A stretch of DNA of 64,000 nt from an uncultured Eubacteriales bacterium (lineage in GTDB: Bacteria; Bacillota; Clostridia; Christensenellales; CAG-314). Location: positions 62,001 through 126,000 of the forward strand of contig UQVY01000001.1 of assembly GCA_900544545.1 (NCBI GenBank). The letters are read 5' to 3'. The notes below the pieces were generated by a model, which was not told the origin of the DNA, did not search any database, and saw only the letters and a list, made by a program, of their open reading frames with translations. The stretch's first letter is position 1, and every line of letters starts with the position of its first letter. Made by a program: the position numbers and the translations under genes. Below, in pieces: positions 51,447-62,200 of this stretch.

Positions 51447-52348
51447 CGGGACTGTGGAATCTCACGAAGAGAAATTTCAAACTCTTCTTCAAGGATAAAG
51501 GAATGTTTTTTTCCGCGATGATAACTCCGCTGATTCTTCTCGGACTCTACGCGGCGTTTCTCGCGAACGTTTATCGGGACAGCTTTGCGAGCGGTATTCC
51601 CGAGAACTTTTCCGTGGACGAATCTCTCATCAACGGAATCGTCGGCGGACAACTTATCTCGTCGCTTCTTGCGGCGTCGTGCGTAACCGTTGCCTTCTGC
51701 TGCAACCTCATTATGGTTCAGGACCGCGTAACGGGAGCGGTAAGGGATCTGACCGTTACTCCCGTCAGAAAATCGACTCTTGCGTTGGCTTACTTTTTCG
51801 GGACGCTTATATGTACGGTAATCGTATGCTTTGCGGCTTTCGGAGTCTGTATGATTTATCTTGCCGCGACCGATGCTTGGTATTTTTCCTTCGGCGATAT
51901 AATGCTGATTCTGCTTAATATCCTGCTGCTGTCGTTTTTCGGAACGGTATTTTCGAGTATAATCAACGTTTTTCTGACGACTCAGGGACAAATGTCCGCC
52001 ATCGGAACGATCGTAAGTGCCGGCTACGGTTTCCTGTGCGGAGCGTATATGCCGCTCGCGTCGTTTTCGGACGGGCTGCGGAACGTTATTTCCTGCCTTC
52101 CCGGGACCTACGGAACGTGTCTTATAAGGAACGCCGTGATGAACGGAGTTTACGAAGAGATGCCGAAAGCAGGTTTTCCCGCCGAAGTTGTCGATAAGAT
52201 TCGCGATTCGATTGACTGCAACTTCTATTTCTTCGGAAAAAAGCTGGAAATTTCGACGTTGTACGTAATTTTCATAGCGTCGATTCTCGTTTTGCTGGGA
52301 ATCTACATACTTCTGAACTTCCTCAGGAAGAACGAAAGGCGTAAATAA
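51443..52348 (+). CDS. ABC-2-type permease, drug-export type
   Basis: A 301-residue membrane protein with six main hydrophobic segments and the ABC-2 core pattern (SALMTPL-like stretch near MITPLILLGLYAAF, then VQDRVTGAVRDLTVTPV before the second helix). It pairs with the ATPase immediately upstream to form an exporter; the compound exported is unknown. A terminator follows at 52385. Confidence 0.88.
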   Translation: MTGLWNLTKRNFKLFFKDKGMFFSAMITPLILLGLYAAFLANVYRDSFASGIPENFSVDESLINGIVGGQLISSLLAASCVTVAFCCNLIMVQDRVTGAVRDLTVTPVRKSTLALAYFFGTLICTVIVCFAAFGVCMIYLAATDAWYFSFGDIMLILLNILLLSFFGTVFSSIINVFLTTQGQMSAIGTIVSAGYGFLCGAYMPLASFSDGLRNVISCLPGTYGTCLIRNAVMNGVYEEMPKAGFPAEVVDKIRDSIDCNFYFFGKKLEISTLYVIFIASILVLLGIYILLNFLRKNERRK

Positions 52349-52384
52349 ATCCGCGGTTTCGGAACGAAATTTCCGGCCGAGCAG

Positions 52385-52422
52385 GCTCCGTCCCTTTTGC
52401 AGTGAAGGCGGCGGAGCTTTTT
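52385..52422 (+). terminator. Terminator after the ABC exporter operon
   Basis: GCTCCG (52385-52390) pairs with CGGAGC (52412-52417) over a long, partly paired loop, followed by TTTTT. Confidence 0.7.
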
Positions 52423-52456
52423 CGTAAATTTTGCGGAAAAATTTTTGCTCCGCGCG

Positions 52457-52485
52457 TTGCGGATAATCGAAAAATATGATATAAT
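52457..52485 (+). promoter_or_regulatory. Promoter for the acetyltransferase gene
   Basis: TTGCGG (52457-52462), 17 bases, perfect TATAAT (52480-52485); start near 52492. Confidence 0.75.
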
Positions 52486-52566
52486 ATCCAAATAGCGTCG
52501 GCTAAGGCGTGAAAATTCGCCGATTTGGCCGAAAAAACGATGAATTTACTGAAAAAGGAGGCAAAA

Positions 52567-53100
52567 ATGATTGAAAAACTGAAGGCAAAAGATTTCGACA
52601 AGATGTTCGGCTTGATGGAAAAAAGCTTCCCGCCCGACGAACTCAGGACTTACGAAGAGGAAAAAGCTCTTCTGAAAATTCCAGAATACGGCGCATACGT
52701 ATTGTCTGAAAGTGACGATAAAATTCTCGGATTCATCACAATGTGGCAATTCAGTGAATTCAGTTACATAGATCATTTTGCCGTAAATCCCGACGCTCGG
52801 AACGGCGGAATCGGAACGAAGATTCTTTCCGAAGCCGTGAAAATTCTCGGGAAAACCGTTTGTCTTGAAGTCGAATTGCCCGAAACGGAGCTTGCCGAGC
52901 GGAGAATCGGGTTTTATCGCAGAAACGGCTTCCATTTAAACGAATTTCGCTATATTCAACCGCCGATTTCGAAAGGAAGAAATCCGATTCCGTTGCTGAT
53001 TATGACGACCGGAAACGTAATTACGAAGGAGCAATTTTCAAAAATCAGGAACGAGCTTTACGTAAAAGTGTACGGCGTTAATCCAGATTGTGAAATATAA
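52567..53100 (+). CDS. GNAT-family N-acetyltransferase
   Basis: A 177-residue acetyltransferase. Motif A is visible as IDHFAVNPDARNGGIGTKIL, with the acetyl-CoA pyrophosphate loop RNGGIG, and motif B as RRIGFYRRNGFH. The substrate is unknown. The ATG at 52567 follows AAGGAGG; the frame open from 52525 is too far from a ribosome site. It begins an accessory stretch whose GC content falls compared with the genes before it. Confidence 0.85.
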   Translation: MIEKLKAKDFDKMFGLMEKSFPPDELRTYEEEKALLKIPEYGAYVLSESDDKILGFITMWQFSEFSYIDHFAVNPDARNGGIGTKILSEAVKILGKTVCLEVELPETELAERRIGFYRRNGFHLNEFRYIQPPISKGRNPIPLLIMTTGNVITKEQFSKIRNELYVKVYGVNPDCEI

Positions 53101-53162
53101 GTCTCGAATATGATATTTGTGAATAAACTGTAATTATTTATGTAAGTCGAGAAGGGTGCAAA

Positions 53163-53303
53163 ATGATTAAAGAAGACGGTTTTTATCTGTCGCGGAAATA
53201 TTTTTCGCTCTCTTATGACCGAGGTAATAATGCAAAAGTGCTTAATAAGCGGGTAATCGCAGGTATTGAGGCGTCGAATATAGAGAAGTTGTTTTTTAGG
53301 TAA
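53163..53303 (+). CDS. Candidate small ORF of 46 codons upstream of the sirtuin gene
   Basis: ATG with GAAGGG six bases upstream, 46 residues, stop four bases before the sirtuin ATG. The peptide starts MIKEDGFYLS, is basic (many K and R) and ends NIEKLFFR; it has no signal peptide and resembles no family I know. Because the sirtuin lacks its own good ribosome site, this ORF may serve as a leader that couples translation, or be a remnant of a larger gene. Confidence 0.4.
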   Translation: MIKEDGFYLSRKYFSLSYDRGNNAKVLNKRVIAGIEASNIEKLFFR

Positions 53304-53307
53304 ATTT

Positions 53308-54039
53308 ATGGATAAAATTGAAAGTTTTGTGAAAATGATTAAAAACGCCGATAAAATCGTGTTTTTCGGCGGCGCGGGCGTTTCGACGGAGAGCGGCCTC
53401 AAAGATTACAGGAGTAGCGACGGAATTTATCGGACCGCCAAGCAATACGGCGTTTCTCCGGAGGAAATTTTGAGTCGCGACTGCTTTTTTAAAGATCCGG
53501 AGCTGTTTTACAGATTTTACAGAGACTATTTTTTAACCGATGTCGAACCAAATATTACACACAAATCGCTTGCCGAACTTGAAAATAAAGGCAAATGTGT
53601 GAAAATTGTAACACAAAACATTGATGGACTTCATCAAAAAGCCGGCAGCAGTTGCGTTTATGAACTTCACGGAACGACTTCAATGTATCATTGTGTAAAA
53701 TGCGGAAAAATCTTTGATGCGCAATATATTATTGATAGTTTAACGAATGTTCCAAGGTGTAAATGTGGTGGAATAGTTAAACCTAACGTTGTTTTGTATG
53801 GTGAAATGCTTAACGAAGAGGTTGTTTTGGCTGCAATCGACGCAATAAAGAAGGCAGATTTGTTGATTATTGGCGGAACTTCTATGTCGGTTTATCCAGC
53901 GGCTTCATTTGTGAGATATTTTAAAGGAGAAAATGTTGTAATAATAAATAAAGAGAGTACGCTCTATGATGATTTTGCGAACTTAGTATTCAATGAGAAG
54001 CTCGGCGATGTTTTCTCTGAGGTGATGAAACGGCTTTAA
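53308..54039 (+). CDS. Sir2-family NAD-dependent protein deacylase
   Basis: A 243-residue sirtuin: NAD-binding GGAGVSTESGLKDYRS (21-36), QNIDGLHQKAG (103-113), catalytic H121 in ELHGT and a zinc site of four cysteines (C129, C132, C151, C153). Complete by all family motifs. Base composition shifts inside the gene: the first 230 bases look like the host, the remainder is clearly more AT-rich with AAA, ATT and TTA codons. No good Shine-Dalgarno precedes it; translation may depend on the 46-codon ORF upstream. Confidence 0.92.
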   Translation: MDKIESFVKMIKNADKIVFFGGAGVSTESGLKDYRSSDGIYRTAKQYGVSPEEILSRDCFFKDPELFYRFYRDYFLTDVEPNITHKSLAELENKGKCVKIVTQNIDGLHQKAGSSCVYELHGTTSMYHCVKCGKIFDAQYIIDSLTNVPRCKCGGIVKPNVVLYGEMLNEEVVLAAIDAIKKADLLIIGGTSMSVYPAASFVRYFKGENVVIINKESTLYDDFANLVFNEKLGDVFSEVMKRL

Positions 54040-54171
54040 TATTAGATTTGTGATATTTATCAATCATAAAATAACCATAATTATTTAGATATTATTTATT
54101 TTAATGATTGTAAAATGGTGAATGCTTCATTTAAATATCATATTTTTAATTTGTATGTGAAAACTATATTG

Positions 54172-54804
54172 TTAATTACGGCTAATCGCTTTAAGTAAAG
54201 GCTTCGAAAGCAATGCAGTGATGAGAATTTTTAAAAAGTCTCCGGGAAGATACACAAGCATTCCTGTATAAATTGCTGTCCAAATAGTGACTTCTTTTTT
54301 TATATATAGTGTTAATATTGTGTACATATAAGGAAGCCCGATAACGTAAAGAATCCCGAGTCCCGCAATGCAAGCTACGATTATACGAGGAAGACTTTTG
54401 GATTTTTCAGTCAGCTTTCCAATCACGAATGCAGACGGAATTAGCCCCAAAAGAAAGCCAAAACTCGGCTGAAGTACGTATCCGAAACCGCCTCCCGTGG
54501 TGAAAATCGGGACGCCGATGAGTCCGATAAATACATAGACGGCTTGTGAAATCGCGGCTCGTTTTGCACCTAGAATCACTCCTGCGAGTGCTGTGAATAA
54601 GAATTGCAGCGTTACGTGCATTTCGCCGAGGGGAAATTTTATAAAAGCTCCGATTGCGGTGAGTGCGCTGAAAAGAGCGGTAAAAACCACGTCTTTCGCA
54701 GAATTTACATATTTTGAATTTTTATTGTTGCTTTTGTGATTTTGCTGCTCGCGGCAATTCTCATTCGTCTGTTTTTCCGGTAATTTTTCCATCGTTTTCT
54801 TCAT
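54172..54804 (-). CDS. bioY: Biotin ECF transporter S component BioY
   Basis: A 210-residue membrane protein with a polar N-terminal tail (about 33 residues) and six hydrophobic segments; VPIFTTGGGFGYVLQPSFGFLLG is the biotin-site signature of BioY. It would use an ECF module encoded elsewhere or, less likely, the one at 36.6-39.1 kb. No BirA-type operator was seen. The promoter places the transcript start about three bases before the ATG, so the mRNA is nearly leaderless. Composition is AT-rich in the 3' half, like the neighbouring sirtuin. Confidence 0.9.
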   Translation of the reverse strand: MKKTMEKLPEKQTNENCREQQNHKSNNKNSKYVNSAKDVVFTALFSALTAIGAFIKFPLGEMHVTLQFLFTALAGVILGAKRAAISQAVYVFIGLIGVPIFTTGGGFGYVLQPSFGFLLGLIPSAFVIGKLTEKSKSLPRIIVACIAGLGILYVIGLPYMYTILTLYIKKEVTIWTAIYTGMLVYLPGDFLKILITALLSKPLLKAISRN

Positions 54805-54813
54805 TCTACGAAT

Positions 54814-54842
54814 ATATTATCATCGGAAAGTTTCTTTGTCAA
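54814..54842 (-). promoter_or_regulatory. Promoter for bioY, nearly leaderless
   Basis: Minus strand: TTGACA (54842-54837), 17 bases, TAATAT (54819-54814). The start near 54807 leaves about three bases before the ATG at 54804, with no ribosome site. Confidence 0.7.
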
Positions 54843-55059
54843 CGATTGAACCCTATTTTCGTAATTCTTTTTCAAATTTATCCCGTTTTTCAGTTTGAAG
54901 GCGTTTTTGAACGGCTAAAAGAATTATAATTGACTGAAATGTGCTTAATAATAAATGAAATAATAAATAATCAAGATAAAATCAAGCATTATTTTTACAG
55001 CGCAAAGCTTCTATTTTCTAAAATATTTATAAAAATCGTTAGATAATTGCCTAAAATAG

Positions 55060-55089
55060 TTGACACAGTAAAACAAGCTATGCTATAAT
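55060..55089 (+). promoter_or_regulatory. Promoter for the ArsR-type regulator and giant subtilase
   Basis: TTGACA (55060-55065), 18 bases, perfect TATAAT (55084-55089); start near 55096. One arm of a 10-base inverted repeat fills the spacer. Confidence 0.82.
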
Positions 55090-55128
55090 AACGCCGTTCC
55101 TGTATACTTGAGTAAAGTCATAGCTTGT
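55073..55128 (+). repeat. Perfect 10-base inverted repeat around the promoter
   Basis: ACAAGCTATG (55073-55082, between -35 and -10) and CATAGCTTGT (55119-55128, about 25 bases downstream of the start) are perfect reverse complements, centres 46 bases apart. A plausible autoregulatory operator pair for the regulator encoded next. Confidence 0.6.
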
Positions 55129-55188
55129 GCCGATTGGACTTCGGTCTGTTCGTGGCTCTCTCGGAATGCGGGAAAGTTTGGAGAAAAT

Positions 55189-56259
55189 ATGGAAAAATTG
55201 CAGGTCAGGCTGAAAGACCGTCCGGATTTCGTGGCGGAGGCGGTCGTCGGTTTATACGAGCATAATAAAATGAATAGGGTGCAAGTCGTATCCGAATCGG
55301 ATATCAGGTACGGAAAAACGAGGGAATTTCTTTCGACGGAGTTTTCTGCTCTGAAAACATACAGGGATACGGTTATCGAGGAAATCGAAAACAGCGGATA
55401 CGATTTTTTGTTTATCGACAGATACGTCGGTAAGGACACGGAAAGTTTCCCGTATTTATTGAGGCTGTATTTTTATTCGGGGAGAAATCTCGGCGCCGAG
55501 TATTCCGAAAGCGAAACCGACGAACTTATCTGCGGATTTCTAAGAAGTCTTATAGGTGACGTTGCAGAAACGGACAAGCTCGGGAAAACTTTCGGGATAG
55601 AGGAGCTTTTTCGCGTACTCGACAATAAACTTACGTCGGTCGAAGATAAAATGCTTTACCTCGATACTTTTGCCAACAGAAGACGGCTCGTAAGCGAAAT
55701 CGGAAATTATATCGGAATCGCGGTGCCGATTCTTAAAAAGCATTTTCATATCATCGAGAAGGAATTCCGTGCTTCTTACGAAAAGTACGCGGCTGTCGAC
55801 GACTGGAGAGCGTTTTACGGATACTTCAGCGTTAAGTTTTCCGCGGGAGTCAAAACTCTCGACGTGAATCTCGGAGTGCTGCTTTTCAATAAAATCTTTT
55901 CTCTCACGACGCCCGACAGAGGAGATTATTCCCTAATAGGTATGAAATACGCGGAGCTTAAAGAATGGGAAAGAGTCGCGCTCGTGAATAACGGTGTGCT
56001 TCTCGAGTATCTGAAAGCTTTGTCCGACGGAACAAGGCTCAGGATTCTTTCCGAGCTGCGAAACAGAAAAATGCGGGTAAGGGATATAGCGAAGGCTCTT
56101 GACCTTACCGCTCCGACGATATCTCATCATCTGTCCATTCTTGTCAGAGTCGGGATAGTTACGGCTTCTCTGAGCCACAGCGAAGCCGGCGTTTGCGAAT
56201 ACGGAGTATCGTTGGGGCGAATTGAAGATATTTGCTTTCTGCTCTCAAAATTAAAGTAG
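55189..56259 (+). CDS. ArsR-type winged-helix regulator with long N-terminal domain
   Basis: A 356-residue protein. The last 90 residues are an ArsR-family winged helix (YLKALSDGTRLRILSELRNRKMRV, then DLTAPTISHHLSILVRVGIV). The first 260 are a helical domain with no motif I can name, probably a sensor; no metal-binding cysteine pair is present in the DNA-binding helix. The ATG at 55189 follows GGAG by six bases; an in-frame start at 55108 would lie in the inverted-repeat leader. It is 29 bases upstream of the giant protease gene and probably controls it. Confidence 0.8.
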   Translation: MEKLQVRLKDRPDFVAEAVVGLYEHNKMNRVQVVSESDIRYGKTREFLSTEFSALKTYRDTVIEEIENSGYDFLFIDRYVGKDTESFPYLLRLYFYSGRNLGAEYSESETDELICGFLRSLIGDVAETDKLGKTFGIEELFRVLDNKLTSVEDKMLYLDTFANRRRLVSEIGNYIGIAVPILKKHFHIIEKEFRASYEKYAAVDDWRAFYGYFSVKFSAGVKTLDVNLGVLLFNKIFSLTTPDRGDYSLIGMKYAELKEWERVALVNNGVLLEYLKALSDGTRLRILSELRNRKMRVRDIAKALDLTAPTISHHLSILVRVGIVTASLSHSEAGVCEYGVSLGRIEDICFLLSKLK

Positions 56260-56288
56260 CGGAAAGTGAAAATATAAGGAGGTTAACT

Positions 56289-59200
56289 ATGAAAACATCG
56301 ACACGGCAAATGATAGTGATTTGTTTGCTTGCTTTGACGCTTTTCGTCGTTGCGGCGTGTGCGGTCAGGGATTCCGGAAATGAAATCCCCAAGCCTGAAG
56401 TTGCAAGGCAGGAGCTTGGAAGTTACGAATTACTCGGCAAAGCGGATATCGACGCCGCTTGGCAGTTATCGGGTGACGTTGCGGAACAGAGCATTAATCT
56501 GCTTCCGGACGGAACGGAGGTCACGGCGATTTTTGTCGTCGAGGGCGGGAGCGCGTATTCTGGATGGAAAGAAAGCGGAAAGGCGTCTCTTAAGGATTAC
56601 GTTCTTACTTCGGAAGGTCGGACGCTGATCGATTCTCTTACCGCGCGTCAGGAATCGGTTTTCGGTCTTATCGAAAAAGAAAAGCTCGACGTTAAGGTCA
56701 ACAACGTTTACACTACGCTTTTCAACGGTTTCGCGGCGTCGGGCAGAATCGAGGACCTCAGAAAGGTTGCCGAGCTTGCCGGAGTTACGGGATATTACGT
56801 TTCTGAAAAGTATTCTCTTCCCGAAAACGAAGAAGAGGAGGAATTGTTCCTTTCCGAAACGGGAATTTTCAGGAATATGACCGGCTATAAAGGTGAAAAT
56901 ACGGTTGTTGCGATTCTCGATACAGGTCTCGATTACAATCATACTGCATTCTCGTCCGAGCCGGAAAGCGTTCTTTTCGGAAAAGAGGATATGGAAGCTT
57001 TTATCGGAGCCTCGGGTTTGAAAGGAATTTACAGAAACGGTAAAGTTGCGTACAGTTACGACTATGCGGACAAAGACGAAGACGTATTCCCGACCGTCGG
57101 TCACGGTACTCACGTTGCGGGAATAATTGCCGGTAACGACGACGTAATCGAGGGTGTTGCGAAAAACGCGCAGCTTGCCATATGTAAAGTTTTCGGCGAC
57201 AAAGGCTCTGCGTATACGTCGGATATTCTTTCGGCTTTGAGCGATATGGCTCTTATGGACGTCGATGTGATAAATATGAGTCTCGGTTCGTCTGCGGGTT
57301 TCAGCAGAGAGAGAACGAGTGACGTCACCAACGAAGTATACGACGCGCTCGAAGATTTGGGAATAACTCTCTGCGTTTCTGCGGGCAACGAATATTACAG
57401 AGGTCTTCAGGGTACTTACAACGCAAGTCTCGTGGATTCTCCGGATTACGGCGTAATAGGTTCTCCTTCTTCCTACGGAGTATCCTTGTCCGTCGCGAGT
57501 ATGGAAAGATACGGAGAAAATTACGATTTAGCGGGCGGAAGCCATATTTTTATGCACTACGAATCCGTTGATATGGACGGAAATGCCTATAGTTTTCTCG
57601 ACGAGATTCTCGGCGATAAAAATCACGTGGAGCTTGAGTACGTAGCCGTTCCCGACGGCGGTATTGAATCGGCGTACGAAGGACTTGACGTCACGGGCAA
57701 GGTAGCTCTTATTCAGAGGGGCAACGGCATCAGTTTCACGGAAAAGCAGCGTATAGCGTCCGAACACGGGGCGATTGCGGCTGTCGTTTACAACAATGCC
57801 ACAGGCATTTTCAGAATGCAGCTCAGTGAAAAGTATATTCCTTCCTGTTCTGTGACTATGTCCGAAGGAATGACGCTTCTTTCGCTTGAAGACAAGCGTT
57901 TCGAATTCGGAAGAGATCTCGTTTCCGATCCGGTTATGTCCGATTTCTCGAGTTACGGTCCGCTTACGGATCTTACGCTTAAGCCGGAAATCACGGGTGT
58001 AGGCGGTAGTGTGCTTTCTTCCGTTATAGGCGGCGGATACGAGCAAATGAGCGGAACGAGTATGGCTGCGCCCAACGTTACGGGTGTTGCCGCGGTTATG
58101 AAGCAGTATCTCAAGTCTGTTTATCCCGGACTTACGAACAGAGAAAGAACGGCTTTGCTTTATAAGCTCGTAATGAGTACGGCAGAGGTAAGAAGCGACG
58201 TTTACGGAGTGCCTTATTCTCCGAGAAAACAGGGAGCCGGACTTGCCGATCTCGAGGCAGCTCTTACAACGAAGGCTTATCTCAGCGTTACGGGACAGAC
58301 GAAAGCCAAACTCGAACTCGGTGACGATCCCGATAGAGCAGGCATATATACGCTTAATTTCAATCTTGAAAATCTCAGCGAAAAAGAACTTTCATATAAC
58401 GTCAGAGCCATAGTTATGACCGAGACCACGGACGACGGTGTAACGATAGCTATGAGGTCGAAGATTCTCGAAGGCGCGGAGATAAAGGTTTACGGAAACG
58501 GAGAGTACAAGGCTGACGGAATAGTATCCGCAGGTGCTTACGGACGCACGAGAATCAAAGTCGTTATCCGTCTTTCGGAAGAAAATAAGCAATACATAGA
58601 CGAATTGTTCCCCGACGGAATGTACGTGGACGGATTTATAGGTCTGGAATCGCTTGACGAAGAAGAAAACGACCTCAGCATTCCTTATCTTGTGTTCTAC
58701 GGAGATTGGTCGTCTGTCAACGTATTCGATAAGAATTATTACGACGAAGAAGAAGCTCAGATATATAAGAGCGTTCCTCTTGCCGTATATCAGAACAGTC
58801 ATCTGTTGCCTCTCGGCGAATACCAGTATATTCTTCCCTCGGGCGCAGAAAAGCCCGAAGCTTCTTACGAAAAGATAGCTGTTTCTCCCGACGGACTTGC
58901 GGGAATATATTCCGTTTATATGGGACTTCTTTCCAATGCAAAGGAAGTCGAATATATTATCACCGATGACGTAACGGGCGACGTCGTGTTCTCTTTAACC
59001 GACTACAACGTACGAAAGGCTATGTTTTCCACTAATCAGGGACAGATTATTCCTTCTTACAGTCTTATCAACGCGAACATAAACGACGTTGCGTATAACA
59101 ACAGGACTTATACCTTTACGGTAAGAGTAACGAAGGATTATTTTGCCGCGGAAGCTCAGGAATGGTCTTTCCCGATATTCTTTGACTCGACTGCCCCCGT

Positions 59201-62200
59201 ACTTACTGATAAGGGTGCGAAGGTGGACACGGTTGACGGAAGAACTTATCTTACCGTTAACGTATATGATAACCATTATCTTTCCAACGTGCGTTTTTAC
59301 GACATACAAGGTACCGAGGCCGGAGGTGCGCTCAGCGCAACGCCGATTCCCGTATACGAGTTTAATAAAGGCGAAGATAACGAGCTTGTTTACGATATAA
59401 CCGATTATATGGATAAGCTCAGTGAAGGTAAAATCGTAGTTTATCTCGAAGATTACGCGATGAATTACAACGCATACGCCGTAAGCGTTATCGATCTTTA
59501 CAAGGATTACGATATGGACGGCGATAAAATAGTCGGTTATCGCGGAGAGGGCGGAGATCTTTCCGTGCCTGCGGTCGGAGAAGTTGCGGACAACGCGTTC
59601 AAAGGCAACGAAAACATAACTTCTCTTTCGTTTACCGACGGTCTTAAAAAGATAGGCTCCGACGCGTTTGCGGATATGAAGGTTCTGAAAAGCGCAGAGT
59701 TCCCCGAAAGTCTTGAAAAGGTCGGTACGGGCGCGTTTACCGGATTGAGCGTTCTTTCCGAGATTCGATTCAACGGTACTAAAGTCCCCGAATTCGGTGA
59801 AAACGTTTTCGGAATTCCGGAAAATGCGGTGATTTATGTTCCGGCAGAGGCTTTAGCCGCTTATAAGGAAGCTCTTCCTGCGGTTAAGGAGCAAATTAAG
59901 GAGATTCCGAACGTTGCTCCCGCGTCCGATTTTACGGTCGACGGCGAAGGAACTCTCGTAGCTTATAAAGGAAAGGGCGGAACGGTTATCATTCCCGATA
60001 ATCTCGGAATAGTTAAGCTCGGTTCGGGAGCTTTTGCAAACAACGTCAATATAGTCGACGTCGTTCTTCCTGATGGACTTACCTTTATTGAAACGAGAGC
60101 TTTTGCCGATTGCGTAAATCTCGAAACGGTTTCGCTTCCGTCTACGCTTGCGTCTTATACCTATGAAATGTTCAAGAACTGCGTAAGTCTTGTTTCTCTC
60201 ACAATGAATTCGGCGACGTTGCCTTCGACGTGGGGACCGCCGATGTTCCTGTGGTCTTTCAATATCACCCCTTATCTGAGGATATACGTTCCCGAAGGAA
60301 CGGTCGAAACCTGGAAAGGCTTCGCGGTTTTCTCGCGGATAGCCGACAGAGTTTTCGAAATCGGAACGGAAGTCAGAGGCTTCGTAGTCGAAGACGGAAC
60401 TCTCACGAGATATTGGGACACGGATAAGAACGTGATTATTCCCGACGGCGTTAAGGTTATATCCGAAGGAGTTTTCACGAATAACGTAAAACTCGAAAAC
60501 GTAACCCTTCCCTCGACGGTTGAAACGATCGGACGCCGTGCGTTTGCAAAAACGACGGCTCTTCACGGAGTTGTGATTCCCGCTTCTGTGAGTGAAATCG
60601 GCGAAGGCGCGTTTGACGGAAGTTCTCTTGAAGTTGCGACGGTTTACGGTCAGCCCGCTTCGATAGGAGCGAAAGTTTTCGGCGAAGGCGTAAAAGCGAT
60701 TTATGTTGAAGAAACTCAGGTTGACGCATATAAGTCGTCGTGGTCGGATTATGCCGGAAAGATTCTTGATCTCGGTATTTTCTCGATTGAAGGAACTCTC
60801 ATAACCGAATATAAAGGCTCTTCCGAAAACGTAATTATCCCCGCAGGTCTTAATATCGGAGCAAATTCTTTTAAAGGAAAGAACGTTTCTTCGGTTTATG
60901 CGGCAAACGGTCTTGACTCTATAGGCGACGGAGCTTTCTCCGATATAGTCGCTCTTGAAATCGAGCTTCCCGAAAGCGTAAGTCGTATAGGCGACGAAGC
61001 ATTCAAAGGCAGCAAGGTAACTCTTACTCTCAAGGGCGGTAATCCCGCTGAAATCGGAAGCGACGTATTCGAGCTTTCAAACGGTACGGTGATTTACGTA
61101 GAAGACGCTTATTACGCCGAATATGCGGAAAAGTGGAGCGAATATCTTTCGGTCATTCACAAGTCAAGCGAACTTATCGTCGAATTCGAAATAGCGGACG
61201 GGGTTCTCGTCGGATATAACGGTCTCGGCGGAGAAGTAGTCGTTCCCGACGGCGTTACGGCAATAGCCGACAGCGTTTTTGCGGAAAACAAAGCTATAAC
61301 TTCGGTTATTCTTCCCGAAGGTCTTACGAGTATAGGTGCAAAAGCGTTCGACTCCTGTTTCGGTCTCGTATCGGTCAGGCTTCCCTCGACTCTCGAATCA
61401 ATGGGAAATTCGGCTTTCTCTCAGTGCCGCGCGCTCGAAACGATCAATATCGAGGACACTCGCCTTACCGTAATTCCGAGCATGGCTTTCATTAACAACC
61501 GCTCTCTTCTGAGAATAGTTCTTCCCGAAACGTGCGTGGAAGTAAACAAATATGCATTCGAGAACGCGGTTGCCTGCGAAGAGCTTATCCTCAACGAAGG
61601 ACTCGTTTCGATTATGTATCACGGTTTCGCTTCCTGCGGAGCAAGCGAGCTTAATCTTCCTTCGACACTTACGACTCTCGAAGGTTATGCTTTCTATCAT
61701 ATGGATAACGTAAAGGAAGTTTTCCTTCCCAAGAGTCTTAAACTTGCAAGAAACAGCGATTCCGCTCTTTGTTTTGCGGATATGAAGTCGCTCGAGAAGG
61801 TCGTATGCGAAGAAGGTCTTACGGTTATCTGTTCGCAGATGTTCTCCGGTGACGTAAAACTCACGGAAATAAACTTCCCGTCTTCTCTCGAACTTCTCAG
61901 CTTCAATGCCTTTACGGGCTGCGATGGACTGACGGAAATCGATCTTTCGGCAACGAAGATAACCGAAATTTTAAGCGATACTTTCCTAAGTTGTCCGAAG
62001 CTTTCAAAGATTCTTCTTCCCGAAGGCGTAAACTCTATCGGTAAGGCAGCCTTCCGCGGCTGCGTTAGTCTCAAGGAACTCGTTCTTCCCGCCGCAGTCG
62101 AAAGCATAGAAGGATATGCCTTCAGTCAGTGTTCTTCTCTGAGAGGCATAAATCTCGGTGAAACCGCTCTTAAAACCGTAGGAGACAACGCATTCGAAGG

